Shown: piece by piece, positions 9,539 through 18,758 of the stretch
How the letters are laid out: every line of letters starts with the position of its first letter
How positions within the stretch are numbered: position 1 is the first letter of the stretch
Origin: Halohasta salina
Lineage (GTDB): Archaea > Halobacteriota > Halobacteria > Halobacteriales > Haloferacaceae
Assembly (NCBI RefSeq): GCF_024178165.1
Contig: NZ_JAMZIE010000001.1
Location: 372,001-436,000, forward strand
Length of the DNA: 64,000 nucleotides
Direction of reading: 5' to 3'
Notes under the pieces: model-generated
What the model saw: the letters and a program-made list of their open reading frames with translations, nothing else
What the model was told of the DNA's origin: nothing
Databases searched by the model: none
Made by a program: the position numbers and the translations under genes

Positions 9539-10065
9539 TCGTCGTCACCTTCGCCTGCGGCCTCTTCGGCCTGTTCTTCCTTGATCCGCTCGACGTTGAC
9601 ACCGATCGTCCCCTCGGTCCGGCCGGTGGACTTGGTGCGCTGTCCGCGGACCTTCTGGCCGCGCTTGTGGCGCACACCCTTGTAGGAGTCGATCATCTGC
9701 ATCCGGTTGATGTCCTGTCGGCGCTGCTGGTCGAGGTCCCCGCCGACGATGTGGTTCGTGTCGCCGGTGTAGAAGTCGTGCTGCCGGTTGCACATCCACT
9801 CCGGAACGTGGTCCTCGATGTTTTCGACGACGTCGACGACGGCGTCGATCTCTTCCTCGTCGAGCAGGCCGAACGTCGCCGTACGGTCTACCCCGGAGGC
9901 GTCCGCCACGATGCGGGCGGTCCGCTGTCCGATACCGTTCATGTCTGTGAGACTGCGCTCGACAGTCTTCGTCCCGTCGAGATCGGTCTGACCGATCCGG
10001 ACGAAGTAGCGGAGGTTCTCCTCTTCCTCCTCTGTCAAGCCGTCTTCTGGTTCTTCTGCACTCAT
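9535..10065 (-). CDS. rps13: Small ribosomal subunit protein uS13
   Basis: This 30S head protein contacts the P-site and the 50S subunit. It has 176 residues with an acidic N-terminus. The core is [37 protein letters not shown] (helix-two-turns-helix), [44 protein letters not shown], and an acidic Glu/Ala tail. It is the first protein of the operon, after tRNA-Ser. Confidence 0.98.
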   Translation of the reverse strand: MSAEEPEDGLTEEEEENLRYFVRIGQTDLDGTKTVERSLTDMNGIGQRTARIVADASGVDRTATFGLLDEEEIDAVVDVVENIEDHVPEWMCNRQHDFYTGDTNHIVGGDLDQQRRQDINRMQMIDSYKGVRHKRGQKVRGQRTKSTGRTEGTIGVNVERIKEEQAEEAAGEGDDE

Positions 10066-10086
10066 AGCTGTTGTCAGTTGTGCGAG

Positions 10087-10172
10087 CGTTGCGGCGGGGA
10101 TTCGAACCCCGGAGGCAGTGACGCCACAGAGTTAGCAACCCTGCGCCTTGGGCCAGGCTTGGCTACCGCAAC
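10087..10172 (-). tRNA. tRNA-Ser (anticodon GCT)
   Basis: The minus strand gives a complete 86-base type II tRNA. The acceptor GTTGCGG pairs with CCGCAAC and is followed by discriminator G, the usual serine identity base. The anticodon stem CAGGG/CTCTG holds loop TTGCTAA, anticodon GCT, reading AGC and AGU. A long variable arm and T-loop GGTTCGAATCC are present, with no intron and no encoded CCA. It heads the uS13-uS4-uS11-RpoD cluster; TATA-like CCCTTAAGTG on the minus strand near 10252-10261 may start the transcript. Confidence 0.96.
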
Positions 10173-10334
10173 ACGCTTGTTGTATCGTCGCCCGCATGGA
10201 CTCGGGACGCCGCGCCCCTACAGTACTACGCCCGAATAGAATCAACTCCAGCACTTAAGGGTCACGGACCGCGACGGGGGTGTCGACGTCTGTCACGGGT
10301 CACCCGCGAGTGGCCGTCGGCGACACCGTCGATG

Positions 10335-10958
10335 TTACCGGATCTTCGGCTGCATCCGGCAGTAGATCCCACGCTCGTAGCAGTCCAGTAGGAACGCCGC
10401 GGCGTCGCCGTTCGAAACCCCCCGGACCCCGAGACGGATCTCGCCGGTCGTGTACCGCCGGGTCGGTGGCCCCTCGGTCAGTCGGAGCGGCCGAACGATC
10501 GTCCAGTCGAGGTCCCGGTCGGTCACGTCGTCGACGTGGGCGGCGGCGTCGGCGGTGATCGTCGGCCGGAACAGCCGGAACAGCGCGACTGCCACCTGCT
10601 CGCCGAGGCCGGTAGTGGTGTCGGGGCCGCCGGCGGCCGCCGGCACGACCGTCAGATACCGATCGGGACCGGCCGTCGCCATCGCCTCCAGTACGTGTCG
10701 GCCGCCGACGGTCACGTAGTCCGGCGGCGTCACCCGCGAGTGCCGGCAGACGTTACAGACCGCCGTCGCCCCGTCGACGGCCGCCTCGACGTTCGTCCCC
10801 TCGTAGATGTCGGCCTCGATGACCGTCACTCCCTGTGGGAACTCGGGGGGCGACTCACCCATCCCCACGACTGCCCGTACCGGGTGACCGCGGTCGAGGG
10901 CCTGCACGACCAGTCGCCGACCCAGTGACCCGCTCGCACCGAAGACGGTCAGTGTCAC
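10335..10958 (-). CDS. NAD(P)-binding Rossmann-fold protein, NmrA/SDR-like
   Basis: The N-terminus TLTVFGASGSLGRRLVVQALDRGHPVRAVV is a Rossmann nucleotide-binding motif (GxSGxxG) of the atypical SDR/NmrA type. VIEADIYEGTNVEAAVDGATAV matches the second conserved segment, where the cofactor pocket is completed, and DWTIVRPLRLTEGP is the family's C-terminal signature. There is no clear catalytic YxxxK. Such proteins act as reductases, redox sensors or isomerases. I chose GTG 10958, giving 207 residues; it is about 30 bases after a TATA-like ACTTATCAG. A TTG/GTG start at 10976/10973 is possible. The substrate is unknown. Confidence 0.78.
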   Translation of the reverse strand: MTLTVFGASGSLGRRLVVQALDRGHPVRAVVGMGESPPEFPQGVTVIEADIYEGTNVEAAVDGATAVCNVCRHSRVTPPDYVTVGGRHVLEAMATAGPDRYLTVVPAAAGGPDTTTGLGEQVAVALFRLFRPTITADAAAHVDDVTDRDLDWTIVRPLRLTEGPPTRRYTTGEIRLGVRGVSNGDAAAFLLDCYERGIYCRMQPKIR

Positions 10959-11055
10959 AGCCGTAGCTCTCACCAATGACTGATAAGTAGTCGGGGAATA
11001 CTGGGACGGAAGCCGGATCGGATTTGGTCAGGATGGGGCCAGAACAGTGGGCGTC

Positions 11056-12066
11056 TCAGGCGTCGACGTACGACTCGTTGAGTTCCCATTCGCCGTCGTC
11101 GGTCTCGACGAAATACTCGCCGTAGAACGGAACCCGGTTGTCGACGACCTCGCGGAACGTCTCACGGATCTCCTCGCGCCCCAACTCGCCCATCGACCGG
11201 AGGTCGTCGTTCCGGTTGAGACAGCCTTTGAGGTAGCCGTCGTGTGTGACCCGCACGCGATGGCAGTTCGCACAGAACGTCGGGTTCTCAACGGGGTCGA
11301 CGATCTCGACCATGCCGCTGTCGGCGGGGTCGTCGGCCGGCGGCGCGTCGGGATCGGTACTGGAGACCCAGTAGCGGCGCCGGTTGTGCATCTTGCGGTG
11401 TTCGACGGTGTCGGCGATCTCGCCGAGCCAGTCGTGGACCCGCCCGATGTCGATGTTCCACTCCGGCCGTCCCGTGAGTTCGGGCATGTACTCGATCAAC
11501 TGGAGCTGGAGCCCCTCCCGGTCTGCGACGTGTTCGACCATCCCCTCGACGTAGTCGGCGGTGTGCTCGAAGACGACCATATTTAGTTTTACGGGGGCTA
11601 ACCCCGCTTCGAGTGCCGCGTCGACGCCGTCAAGTACCGACTCGTAGGCACCGGATTCGGTGACTGCCGCGAACTCCTCGGGGTCGAGTGCGTCCTGTGA
11701 GACGTTGACACGCGATAGCCCAGCCTTCTTGAGTGCCTCGGCGCGGCCGCGAAGGAAGGTGCCGTTGGTCGTCAACGAGGCCTCCATCGAATCGGGGGTG
11801 CGGCGGACGATCTCTTCGAGATCCCGTCGCAACATCGGCTCGCCGCCGGTGAACTTGACTTTCTCGATGCCGAACTCCGCGACGACCTCCAGAAACCGGA
11901 CGATCTCGTCGGCGGTCAACTCGTCGTCGGTCGGCTCCATCGGTCCGCGGGTGTCGCCGAGCCCCTCGTTGTGACAGTAGATACAGTCGAAATTACAGCG
12001 GTCGGTCAACGAGATCCGGACCTCGGTCACCTCCCGACCGAACTCGTCTTCGAGTGGCTCGCCCAT
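11056..12066 (-). CDS. moaA: GTP 3',8-cyclase MoaA (molybdenum cofactor biosynthesis)
   Basis: This radical SAM enzyme catalyses the first step of molybdopterin synthesis, converting GTP to 3',8-cyclo-7,8-dihydro-GTP. It has 336 residues. The SAM cluster motif C-x3-C-x2-C is at residues 24, 28 and 31 ([11 protein letters not shown]). The second, substrate-binding 4Fe-4S cluster is formed by [19 protein letters not shown] near residues 250-270. The usual C-terminal GG is absent; this protein ends YVDA. A TATA-like ATTTAAG about 28 bases before the ATG suggests a leaderless transcript. No other Mo-cofactor gene is nearby. Confidence 0.95.
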   Translation of the reverse strand: MGEPLEDEFGREVTEVRISLTDRCNFDCIYCHNEGLGDTRGPMEPTDDELTADEIVRFLEVVAEFGIEKVKFTGGEPMLRRDLEEIVRRTPDSMEASLTTNGTFLRGRAEALKKAGLSRVNVSQDALDPEEFAAVTESGAYESVLDGVDAALEAGLAPVKLNMVVFEHTADYVEGMVEHVADREGLQLQLIEYMPELTGRPEWNIDIGRVHDWLGEIADTVEHRKMHNRRRYWVSSTDPDAPPADDPADSGMVEIVDPVENPTFCANCHRVRVTHDGYLKGCLNRNDDLRSMGELGREEIRETFREVVDNRVPFYGEYFVETDDGEWELNESYVDA

Positions 12067-12154
12067 ACGACGGTATGGTCCCCTCGTACTCTTAAATGAG
12101 CGGTCTTCCTACCGACAATTGAAACCGAAACCCGTTTCATGACGCGAATCATGT

Positions 12155-12173
12155 CGTGGGAATTGGTCCCACG
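12155..12173. promoter_or_regulatory. 7-bp hairpin upstream of moaA / downstream of symporter pair
   Basis: CGTGGGA and TCCCACG form a perfect 7-bp inverted repeat with a 5-base loop. It lies 89 bases before the moaA start and 18 bases after the 37-residue membrane protein gene. It could be a terminator stem for the symporter transcript, or an operator. No T-tract follows on the minus strand, so termination is uncertain. Confidence 0.3.
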
Positions 12174-12190
12174 TTGGGGTGGGAGCGGGT

Positions 12191-12304
12191 CTATCCCGTC
12201 CGACGACGGTGGATGAGCAGTCCGAGAAGGTAGGCGAACGCCGCGAGGACGCTGCCGACTGCTCCCCAGACGACGACGGCAAACAGCGTCGGTCCGAGGG
12301 TCAT
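12191..12304 (-). CDS. 37-residue membrane protein coupled to symporter
   Basis: This tiny frame reads MTLGPTLFAVVVWGAVGSVLAAF followed by a second hydrophobic part and a basic end (LIHRRRTG). It is one long or two short membrane helices with a positively charged tail that should face the cytoplasm. Its ATG overlaps the symporter TGA stop as ATGA, which strongly supports translation and coupling. Bacterial SSS transporters such as PanF have small membrane companions, so a role as a small accessory subunit is a reasonable inference. I do not recognise the family. Confidence 0.72.
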   Translation of the reverse strand: MTLGPTLFAVVVWGAVGSVLAAFAYLLGLLIHRRRTG

Positions 12305-13830
12305 CAGTCCGACACCTCCGGGGTCGTCGGGGTCGACTCCTCGGCGGCCGGCTCGTCGAACGACTGGAGGTCGGTCGACAGCGCGTCGAACTCGAAGTTC
12401 CCGCTCCCGACGACGACAGCGAGGCCTGTCACTAGCGCCGAGACGCCGGTCGCCCCGAGAAAGGCAGGCAGGAACGCCGGCTCCGGGAGCAGGCCACCGA
12501 GACCGGGAACCAGCGTCACCACTCCCCGGAGCATCGGGAAGTAGGCGATGCCTACCACCAGCCCTGAGAGGCTGCCGGCCAGCGCGCCGCGTTCGGTCAA
12601 CCCCTCGGCGTACAGTCCCCAGATCAGCGGGACGAAGACGGCCGCCGCCAGCAGGTCGGCGGTGAGGAACAACTGCAGGACGCTGTACCCCTGTGCCCCG
12701 ATCACGATAGCGCCGCCCGCGACTGCGACGGTCACTCCCCGACCGACCATCCGGAGCGACCGCCCGCCCTCGACCGCGCCGAGGCGGGCGAGGTCGACGG
12801 TCACGAGACTCGAAATCGCGTTCAACATCGTGTCGGCCGAACTCATTACCAACAGGACGACCAGCAGGACGACGACGAAGGCGACCGTCTCGGGTAGCAC
12901 CTCGGTGACGACGAGGAAGAAGGCGACGCTCTGGGTCTCGGGAGTTACCAACCCGAGCCCCGCGGCGGCGACGCCGAACAGTCCCGCCAGCAGCACCATC
13001 GGCACGACCGTCAGCGCGGCGACGCCGAACGACCGCGACAGCGTCGATGCGCCGTCGGCGGCGTAGACGCGCTGCCAGATCCCCTGGTTCAGCATGTTCG
13101 CCCCCAGCACCGCGAAGACGACGTAGAGCCCGAACTCCAAGCCGGGCCGGAACCCCGGATCGAGCAGGTTGGGGTCGGTCGACATTGCGGTCGTGTACAT
13201 CTCGGTGGTACCGCCCAGCGAGACGACGGCCACCCCGAAGCCGACTGCCAGTAGGGGGAGGATAACAAGGGTCTGGACGGTGTCGGTGAAGATGCTGGCG
13301 ACGAGGCCGCCGTAGGCCGTATACACGAGGACGAACAGCCCGACGGCAGTGGCGGTCTGCCACGCCGGTACCCCAGCGACTAGTTCGAGCGAGCCCGCGA
13401 TCGCGGTCATCTCCGCAGCAAGGAAGATGAACATGTAGAACACCGAGACGACCAGCACCACGAGATACATCGCCGGGCCGAACCGGACGAGGACGAACTC
13501 CGTCAGCGAGTGGCCCGTGGGCATGAGTTCTCGGATCCGCCGGCCGACCGGAACGAAGAGCAACAGCGGAATCGCACTACCGACTGCGTACCCCGACACG
13601 GCAGTGATCCCTCCGAAGGCAGCGCCGGCTTCGGCAGGGCTAAACAGGATCCACGCACCCATCGTCGACGCGACGAGCGTCGCGGTCGTCGCCGCGGTCC
13701 CGGCGGAGTTCCGCGCGGTTAGCAGGTCTTCGACCGTCCCGACCCGACGACGGGAATACAGCACGCCGGCGACCGTAACGACCGCCAGCGTAGCCACCGT
13801 CGACGCGAGGGCGACCGTCTGGGAGACCAC
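12304..13830 (-). CDS. Sodium:solute symporter family (SSS) transporter
   Basis: This 508-residue integral membrane protein has about 13 hydrophobic helices, typical of the LeuT-fold SSS family. Visible family features are the N-terminal helix followed by RRVGTVEDLLTARNSAGTAATTATLVASTMGAWILFSPAEAG, the VYTAYGGLVASIFTDTVQ segment of the sodium-site region, and VLLVMSSADTMLNAISSLVTVD, the SSS signature around helix 9. It should co-import a solute with sodium, suiting a halophile. Start GTG at 13830 is the best available. The substrate cannot be assigned from sequence. The 37-residue gene is directly coupled downstream. Confidence 0.88.
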   Translation of the reverse strand: MVSQTVALASTVATLAVVTVAGVLYSRRRVGTVEDLLTARNSAGTAATTATLVASTMGAWILFSPAEAGAAFGGITAVSGYAVGSAIPLLLFVPVGRRIRELMPTGHSLTEFVLVRFGPAMYLVVLVVSVFYMFIFLAAEMTAIAGSLELVAGVPAWQTATAVGLFVLVYTAYGGLVASIFTDTVQTLVILPLLAVGFGVAVVSLGGTTEMYTTAMSTDPNLLDPGFRPGLEFGLYVVFAVLGANMLNQGIWQRVYAADGASTLSRSFGVAALTVVPMVLLAGLFGVAAAGLGLVTPETQSVAFFLVVTEVLPETVAFVVVLLVVLLVMSSADTMLNAISSLVTVDLARLGAVEGGRSLRMVGRGVTVAVAGGAIVIGAQGYSVLQLFLTADLLAAAVFVPLIWGLYAEGLTERGALAGSLSGLVVGIAYFPMLRGVVTLVPGLGGLLPEPAFLPAFLGATGVSALVTGLAVVVGSGNFEFDALSTDLQSFDEPAAEESTPTTPEVSD

Positions 13831-14063
13831 TCACCACACCCCCCGACCGGCAGGCCAGCGATCACGGACCGCAGTTCTCAACCGACACGACACGTACGGG
13901 TAGTAGCGCTTCATCGCCTGCATGCTCGGACCGCACCGAAATATAAGTGGCGAATATAACAAGCAAATACAGTCGTCGACCGACCGCACCGACAGCGACG
14001 GTTTCATCAGGAACGTTCCTCCGGAACCGGACCGGTTTTGAACCCGCAGGGAAACTGGCGAGT

Positions 14064-14270
14064 ATGACCGACGACCCCGACGATCCGGCGGTGCCTATCG
14101 TCTGTGAGGCCTGCGGGACCGAGACGACCGTCCCGCTGTCGGACGTTGCCGACCAGCTCGAGACCCACAACGAAAACAGACACGACGGCGAGGAGTGCGC
14201 CGAGGTCGACCCGGCGCTCAAATCCCAGATACAGGACTTGGTCGCCAAGGACATCGGGCTGTTAGAGTAA
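14064..14270 (+). CDS. Small C2H2 zinc-finger-like protein
   Basis: This 68-residue acidic protein is built around one finger, C-E-A-C then 17 residues then H-N-E-N-R-H. The preceding residues are VPIVCEACGTETTVPLSDVADQLETHNENRH. The acidic tail after the finger ends DLVAKDIGLLE. I chose ATG 14064, because the upstream extension is basic and unlike haloarchaeal protein. Small zinc-finger proteins of this size are abundant in haloarchaea and often act as regulators. No partner or target is visible. It stands alone between the symporter and the convergent hydrolase gene. Confidence 0.65.
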   Translation: MTDDPDDPAVPIVCEACGTETTVPLSDVADQLETHNENRHDGEECAEVDPALKSQIQDLVAKDIGLLE

Positions 14271-14272
14271 GG

Positions 14273-14300
14273 CTACCGACCGGTAGTAACTTTCTACTAC
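14273..14300 (+). terminator. Overlapping hairpins after the zinc-finger gene
   Basis: Two alternative stems overlap here. CTACCG pairs with CGGTAG over 14273-14286, and GTAGTA pairs with TACTAC over 14283-14300 with a 6-base loop. They begin two bases after the zinc-finger stop in a convergent intergenic region. A terminator or mRNA-end structure is plausible. No long T-tract follows. Confidence 0.3.
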
Positions 14301-14366
14301 GGATGCAGGTGCGTAGTTGCTGTTCTGCAGTCCCGGCTTGGGTCGACCCAGCCGAAGCGCCGTCAG

Positions 14367-15131
14367 TCAGGACCGTGTTAGCCCGATCCGGAGTCCGTCG
14401 CGGGCGACCCTGATCTCGCCGTCGAAGCCGCCGGCCGCGATCGCCTGCCGCATCTCCTCGTGGCGGCCGTCCGTGTGCGGGTAGAGGTGAGTCAGATACA
14501 GCCGGTCGACGTCGCAGTCGGCGAGCGCCGTCCCCAACTGTGTCGGCGTTGGATGCCCCGAAACCTCCACGTCGTCGGGGAACGAGCAGTCGTGGGCGAG
14601 CACCCGGCAGCCGTCGGCGAACCGTGCCAGTCCAGCGGTGGCCTCCGAATCGCCGCTGAAGGCGAACACCGGCGACTCGTCGGCGCTATCGGCAACTCGG
14701 TAGGCCAGCCCGTCCATCGAGTGTCTGGTCTCGTGGCCTTCGATTCCGAATCCTGCGACCTCGAAGGCGTGACCGGCTGTCACCTCCCGGATCCGGAGGT
14801 CGACCCGCCCATCGAGGTAGTCGTGGACCGACAGCAGCCCGTCGACCAGTGCTTTCGTCCCCTGCGGGCCGACGACTTCGAGATGCTCCTCGCCGGCGAG
14901 CCACCGCGCCTTCAACAACGGCAGTAGATCGGCGACATGGTCGAGGTGGTGGTGAGTGAGGAGGATGCTACCGACGCCTTCGTATCCCGATTCGGTGTTT
15001 GCGAGCCGGTGGAGGACACCGCTCCCACAGTCGATCAGTAGGGACCGACTACCGGCCGTCAACAGGAGGCCGCTCTGCATCCGACTCCCGGTTGGCATCG
15101 CCGATCCGGTTCCGAGAAACGTGACCTGCAT
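14367..15131 (-). CDS. Metallo-beta-lactamase-fold hydrolase, RNase Z-like
   Basis: This 254-residue protein starts MQVTFLGTGSAMPTGSRMQSG, the N-terminal strand and glycine motif of the RNase Z/phosphodiesterase branch of the MBL fold. The metal site HxHxDH is at residues 60-65 (THHHLDH). Later ligands are in HETRHS, FSGDSEATAGL (Asp) and LYLTHLYPH. It therefore probably cleaves a phosphodiester. It is shorter than classic tRNase Z and lacks an evident exosite arm, so tRNA 3' processing is possible but not shown. I chose ATG 15131, where homology begins. It is divergent from the Lhr helicase. Confidence 0.85.
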   Translation of the reverse strand: MQVTFLGTGSAMPTGSRMQSGLLLTAGSRSLLIDCGSGVLHRLANTESGYEGVGSILLTHHHLDHVADLLPLLKARWLAGEEHLEVVGPQGTKALVDGLLSVHDYLDGRVDLRIREVTAGHAFEVAGFGIEGHETRHSMDGLAYRVADSADESPVFAFSGDSEATAGLARFADGCRVLAHDCSFPDDVEVSGHPTPTQLGTALADCDVDRLYLTHLYPHTDGRHEEMRQAIAAGGFDGEIRVARDGLRIGLTRS

Positions 15132-15220
15132 GGTCGTCCGAAGGCCGCTAGCGGCCAAAGGGATTCGGATCGTCACTGTCGGCACAACCGACTTACGCGG
15201 TGGCACACAACTCCGAGCCG

Positions 15221-17980
15221 ATGGCTTCATCCGGCCGTAGCCTCCTTGCGGCAACCGACGCCGACTACGCGTTCGACCCCGAAACGGTCGACATCGCCGA
15301 CGAGGACGTGCTCTCGCTGTTCGAACCCGTCGTTGCCGACTGGTGGGTCGATCAGTTCGGCGAATTCGTCGCCAGCAACGGCGGCTTCTTTACCCCGCCG
15401 CAGCGCGGGGCGATCCCCCACATTCACAACGAGCGCAACGCCCTGATCTGCGCGCCGACCGGCTCCGGCAAAACGCTCGCCTCGTTTGCGGCGATCATCA
15501 ACGAACTGTTCGCCCGCGAGCAGGCCAGCCCGGATGGCCTCGATAACGCGGTGTACTGTCTCTACATCTCGCCGCTGAAATCGCTGGCCAACGACATCCA
15601 CCGTAATCTGACCGTCCCACTGGAGGGGATCGCCGACCGGCTGGCCGACGACGGTATCGACACCGACATTCGCCATGCGATCCGCCACGGCGACACCGAC
15701 AGCAGCGACCGGCAGGCGATGTTGGAGACGACGCCACACATCCTCAACACGACGCCGGAGACGCTGGCGATCCTGCTCAACAGCCCGAAATTCAAACGGA
15801 AGCTCGAAACCATCGAGTACGTGATCGTCGACGAGATCCACAGCCTCGCCGAAACCAAACGCGGCACCCACCTCGCAGTGTCGCTGGAACGCCTCGAAGC
15901 GATGACCGACACGTCGCCGACCAGAGTCGGCTGTTCGGCGACGGTCGAACCGCTGTCGACGGTCGGGGAGTTCCTCGTGGGTCGCCGCGAGCCGGGCGGC
16001 GACGCCCGGGAGTACGAGCTGGTCGACTCCCGGTTCCTTCGGGAGTTCGATATCAGGCTGGAGTGTCCGACCGACGACCTGATCGACACGCCACGGGAGC
16101 TGATCCACGACCGACTCTACGACCGCCTCGACGACCTGATCGTCGACCACACCAACACGCTGGTATTCACCAACACCCGGTCGGGGGCCGAACGCGTCCT
16201 CCAGCGACTTCGCGATCGGTTTCCCGACCGATACGATGAAACGAACTCCGGCTGTCACCACGGGAGCCTCTCGAAAGACCGCCGCACCGAGATCGAGGCG
16301 GGGTTGAAAGCCGGGGAGCTCGATGTAGTGACGACCTCGACCAGTCTGGAACTCGGGATCGACATGCCCCATCTGGATCTGGTCGTCCAAATCGGCTCGC
16401 CGAAATCGGTCGCCGCGCTGCTCCAGCGGGTCGGCCGAGCCGGTCATCGACTCGGCCAGACCGTCATGGGACGGGTGATCGCGCTGGATCGCGACGAACT
16501 CATCGAGTGTGCAGTGATGCTCGACCGGGCCGAAGCGGGGTTCGTCGACCGCGTGTTTGTCCCCGAAAACGCCGCCGACGTCGCCGCCCAACACGTCTAC
16601 GGAATGGCGATCAACGACGTTCGGCGGGAGACCGAAGTGAAGTCGACGCTCCGACGGGCGTATCCGTTCCGTAACTACGATTCCACTGACTGGGAACGGC
16701 TGATGCGATATTTAACAGCCGACTACCCGGGGCTTGAAGCCAACAACGTGTACGCGAAGATCTGGCGGGACACGAACGATCCGCCGGACGGCGAGCACCA
16801 CTACCCCGATTTCTCGGTCGGCGAGTCACTGATCGGCAAACGGGGCCGGCTCGCCCGCGTCATTTATATGACCAATATCGGGACGATCCCCGATTCGTTT
16901 AGCTGTGCGGTTCACACCCGCGGCGACAGCGAGTGGGTCGGCACCCTCGACGAGGGGTATCTCGATACGCTCGATCCCGGTGACGTGTTCGTCCTCGGCG
17001 GACAGAACTTCGAGTACTGCTACCGGCGGGGATCGAAGGTGTACGTCGAACCGACCGCGGCGCGCCCGACCGTCCCCTCGTGGTTTTCCGAACGGTTGCC
17101 GCTGTCGTACGATCTGGGTCGGGAGATCGTCGGCTTCCAGACCGAGCTTTGTGACCGCTTCGAGACCGGTGGCATCGCCGGTGTCAGGAGCTGGCTCCGC
17201 GAGTTCCCGATCGACGAGCACAGCGTCCGGGCGATCAGCCGGCTGTACGACGAACAGCGACAGTATCTCGGCGAGGCGACAGTGAGCACCGACGAGCGGC
17301 TGGTGATCGAAACCGAGATCGACCGTGCCGAATACCGCCGCCGGTTCTACGTTCATTCGAACTACGGCCGGGCGTTCAACGACGGACTCTCCCGGCTGAT
17401 CGCCCACCGCTGTGCTCAGCAGACGACCGCCAGCGTACAGGTCGCGGTGGCAGACAACGGCTTTTCGATCGCCATGCCGCTCAACCGGAAGGTCGACGTC
17501 GCCGGCATCATCCGGGAACTCGACCCCGAATCGGTGGCCGGGGAGCTGCGGGCGGCCCTCGACGGCACTGACCTCCTCCAGCGGTACTTCCGGATCAACG
17601 CGACCCGGTCGCTGATGATCCTCAAACGCTACAAGGGCCACGAGAAATCCGCCGCCCAGCAGCAGGTCTCCAGCGAGATGCTGCTGTCGTTCGCGCAGGA
17701 CCTCGATTCGTTCGCGGTCACCGAGGAGACCTACCGGGAACTCACCGAGGATAAGCTCAACATAACCGGGGTTAAGGAGTTCCTACGCCAGGTCGAGAGC
17801 GGCGAGGTCGGAATCGAGACCCACACGGTCGACTCCCCGAGCCCGCGGGCATTCGGGTTGGCGACACTGATGGCCAGCGACGTGGTGCTGGCCGACGACG
17901 AAAGCGCAGTGCTTCAGGATTTCCACGACCGAGTCCTCGCAGAGATCGACGACGGAGCCGGCGCGGTCGAGCCGGAGTGA
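15221..17980 (+). CDS. Lhr-like superfamily 2 DNA/RNA helicase
   Basis: This large ATP-dependent helicase has 919 residues. Walker A APTGSGKT is near residue 80, and motif II DEIH (VIVDEIHSLAETKRG) near 203. Motif III is GCSATVEPL. The second RecA domain contains NTRSGAERVLQRL, HHGSLSKDRRTEIE, TSLELGIDMPHLDLVVQIGSP and QRVGRAGHR. The C-terminal half resembles the Lhr-core winged helix and beta-rich domain (TDWERLMRYLTADYPGLE..., GTLDEGYLDTLDPGDVFVLGG). Lhr proteins act in DNA repair and fork processing. I chose ATG 15221; GTG 15200 in frame is an alternative. It is divergent from the MBL hydrolase. Confidence 0.92.
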   Translation: MASSGRSLLAATDADYAFDPETVDIADEDVLSLFEPVVADWWVDQFGEFVASNGGFFTPPQRGAIPHIHNERNALICAPTGSGKTLASFAAIINELFAREQASPDGLDNAVYCLYISPLKSLANDIHRNLTVPLEGIADRLADDGIDTDIRHAIRHGDTDSSDRQAMLETTPHILNTTPETLAILLNSPKFKRKLETIEYVIVDEIHSLAETKRGTHLAVSLERLEAMTDTSPTRVGCSATVEPLSTVGEFLVGRREPGGDAREYELVDSRFLREFDIRLECPTDDLIDTPRELIHDRLYDRLDDLIVDHTNTLVFTNTRSGAERVLQRLRDRFPDRYDETNSGCHHGSLSKDRRTEIEAGLKAGELDVVTTSTSLELGIDMPHLDLVVQIGSPKSVAALLQRVGRAGHRLGQTVMGRVIALDRDELIECAVMLDRAEAGFVDRVFVPENAADVAAQHVYGMAINDVRRETEVKSTLRRAYPFRNYDSTDWERLMRYLTADYPGLEANNVYAKIWRDTNDPPDGEHHYPDFSVGESLIGKRGRLARVIYMTNIGTIPDSFSCAVHTRGDSEWVGTLDEGYLDTLDPGDVFVLGGQNFEYCYRRGSKVYVEPTAARPTVPSWFSERLPLSYDLGREIVGFQTELCDRFETGGIAGVRSWLREFPIDEHSVRAISRLYDEQRQYLGEATVSTDERLVIETEIDRAEYRRRFYVHSNYGRAFNDGLSRLIAHRCAQQTTASVQVAVADNGFSIAMPLNRKVDVAGIIRELDPESVAGELRAALDGTDLLQRYFRINATRSLMILKRYKGHEKSAAQQQVSSEMLLSFAQDLDSFAVTEETYRELTEDKLNITGVKEFLRQVESGEVGIETHTVDSPSPRAFGLATLMASDVVLADDESAVLQDFHDRVLAEIDDGAGAVEPE

Positions 17981-17999
17981 GGTGGGCAGCCTCCCACTA

Positions 18000-18007
18000 T
18001 TTATAAA
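18000..18007 (+). promoter_or_regulatory. TATA box for the VOC gene
   Basis: TTTATAAA is centred about 28 bases before the ATG at 18032, consistent with a leaderless transcript. Confidence 0.65.
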
Positions 18008-18031
18008 CGGCTGCCGACCCGAAACCCACCA

Positions 18032-18685
18032 ATGCGGTTCACACGGGTGACGATGCCGGCCGTCGACCCACTGCACGTCGCCGAGTGGTATCGTTCCCGG
18101 TTCTCCCCGTCTCCTGACAGTCCTGGGACGGGGCCGGTCGTGGGACTCGGCGAGACCGACCTTCGATTTACCGAGACCGACGCCGCCCCGCCCGCACATC
18201 TGGCGTTTCGAGTACTGCTCGACGGCGCGGAGATCGCCGACTGGCTGGCCGACCGGGCGATGATTACCCCGGTCGACGGCGAGCCGAGTCGCCGCTTTCA
18301 GTTTCTCGACGCGACGGCGGTGTATGCCGAGGATCCGGCGGGAAACGTGCTCGAAGGGCTCTCGTACACCGGCGACCGACGGAACGCCGGCGCAGCAGCC
18401 GTCGACGGGGTCACCGAGGTTGGCCTCCCGGCCCGCGATCCACTGGCGCTCGTCGAGTGGCTCGAAACGACGGTCGGGCTCTCGCCGTGGGGAACGCCGA
18501 GCGACACGTTCGCGTGGGTCGGCGACCGACACGCTCGGTTCGTGATCGTTCCGACGGGCCGGGAGTGGTATCCAACTGATCGTACCACCGGTATCGCGCC
18601 GATCTCGGTGACTGTTGTCGACGAGTCGGCACACTCGGGTCGACACGTCCATCCGACGCACCCCTACGAGGTCGTCGTCGGTTGA
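18032..18685 (+). CDS. VOC (glyoxalase/dioxygenase fold) family protein
   Basis: This 217-residue protein has two related beta-alpha-beta halves. The first half ends in AVYAEDPAGNVLE, the classic glyoxalase/VOC signature, in which the last Glu is normally a metal ligand. The second half starts near residue 125 (VTEVGLPARDPLALVEWLETTVGL) and contains FAWVGDRHARFVIVPTGREW, but lacks a clear second metal-ligand set. It may be a metal-dependent isomerase, lyase or binding protein. A strong TATA box gives a leaderless mRNA. The substrate is unknown, and its neighbours offer no clue. Confidence 0.8.
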   Translation: MRFTRVTMPAVDPLHVAEWYRSRFSPSPDSPGTGPVVGLGETDLRFTETDAAPPAHLAFRVLLDGAEIADWLADRAMITPVDGEPSRRFQFLDATAVYAEDPAGNVLEGLSYTGDRRNAGAAAVDGVTEVGLPARDPLALVEWLETTVGLSPWGTPSDTFAWVGDRHARFVIVPTGREWYPTDRTTGIAPISVTVVDESAHSGRHVHPTHPYEVVVG

Positions 18686-18758
18686 GGGATGGCGACGCTC
18701 GAGCCGGGGGTAGGAACCGTATAACGAATTTAGTGCGGCGTTGGAGGGCGCGCGGTCG

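Noticed and set aside
12191-13363. 390-residue frame antisense-like to the symporter in another frame
   Set aside because: Only its last 37 residues are credible, starting at the overlap with the symporter stop. The rest is Arg-rich and out of frame with a clear transporter.
15227-16594. 455-residue frame opposite the Lhr-like helicase
   Set aside because: It mirrors conserved helicase codons and shows no domain.
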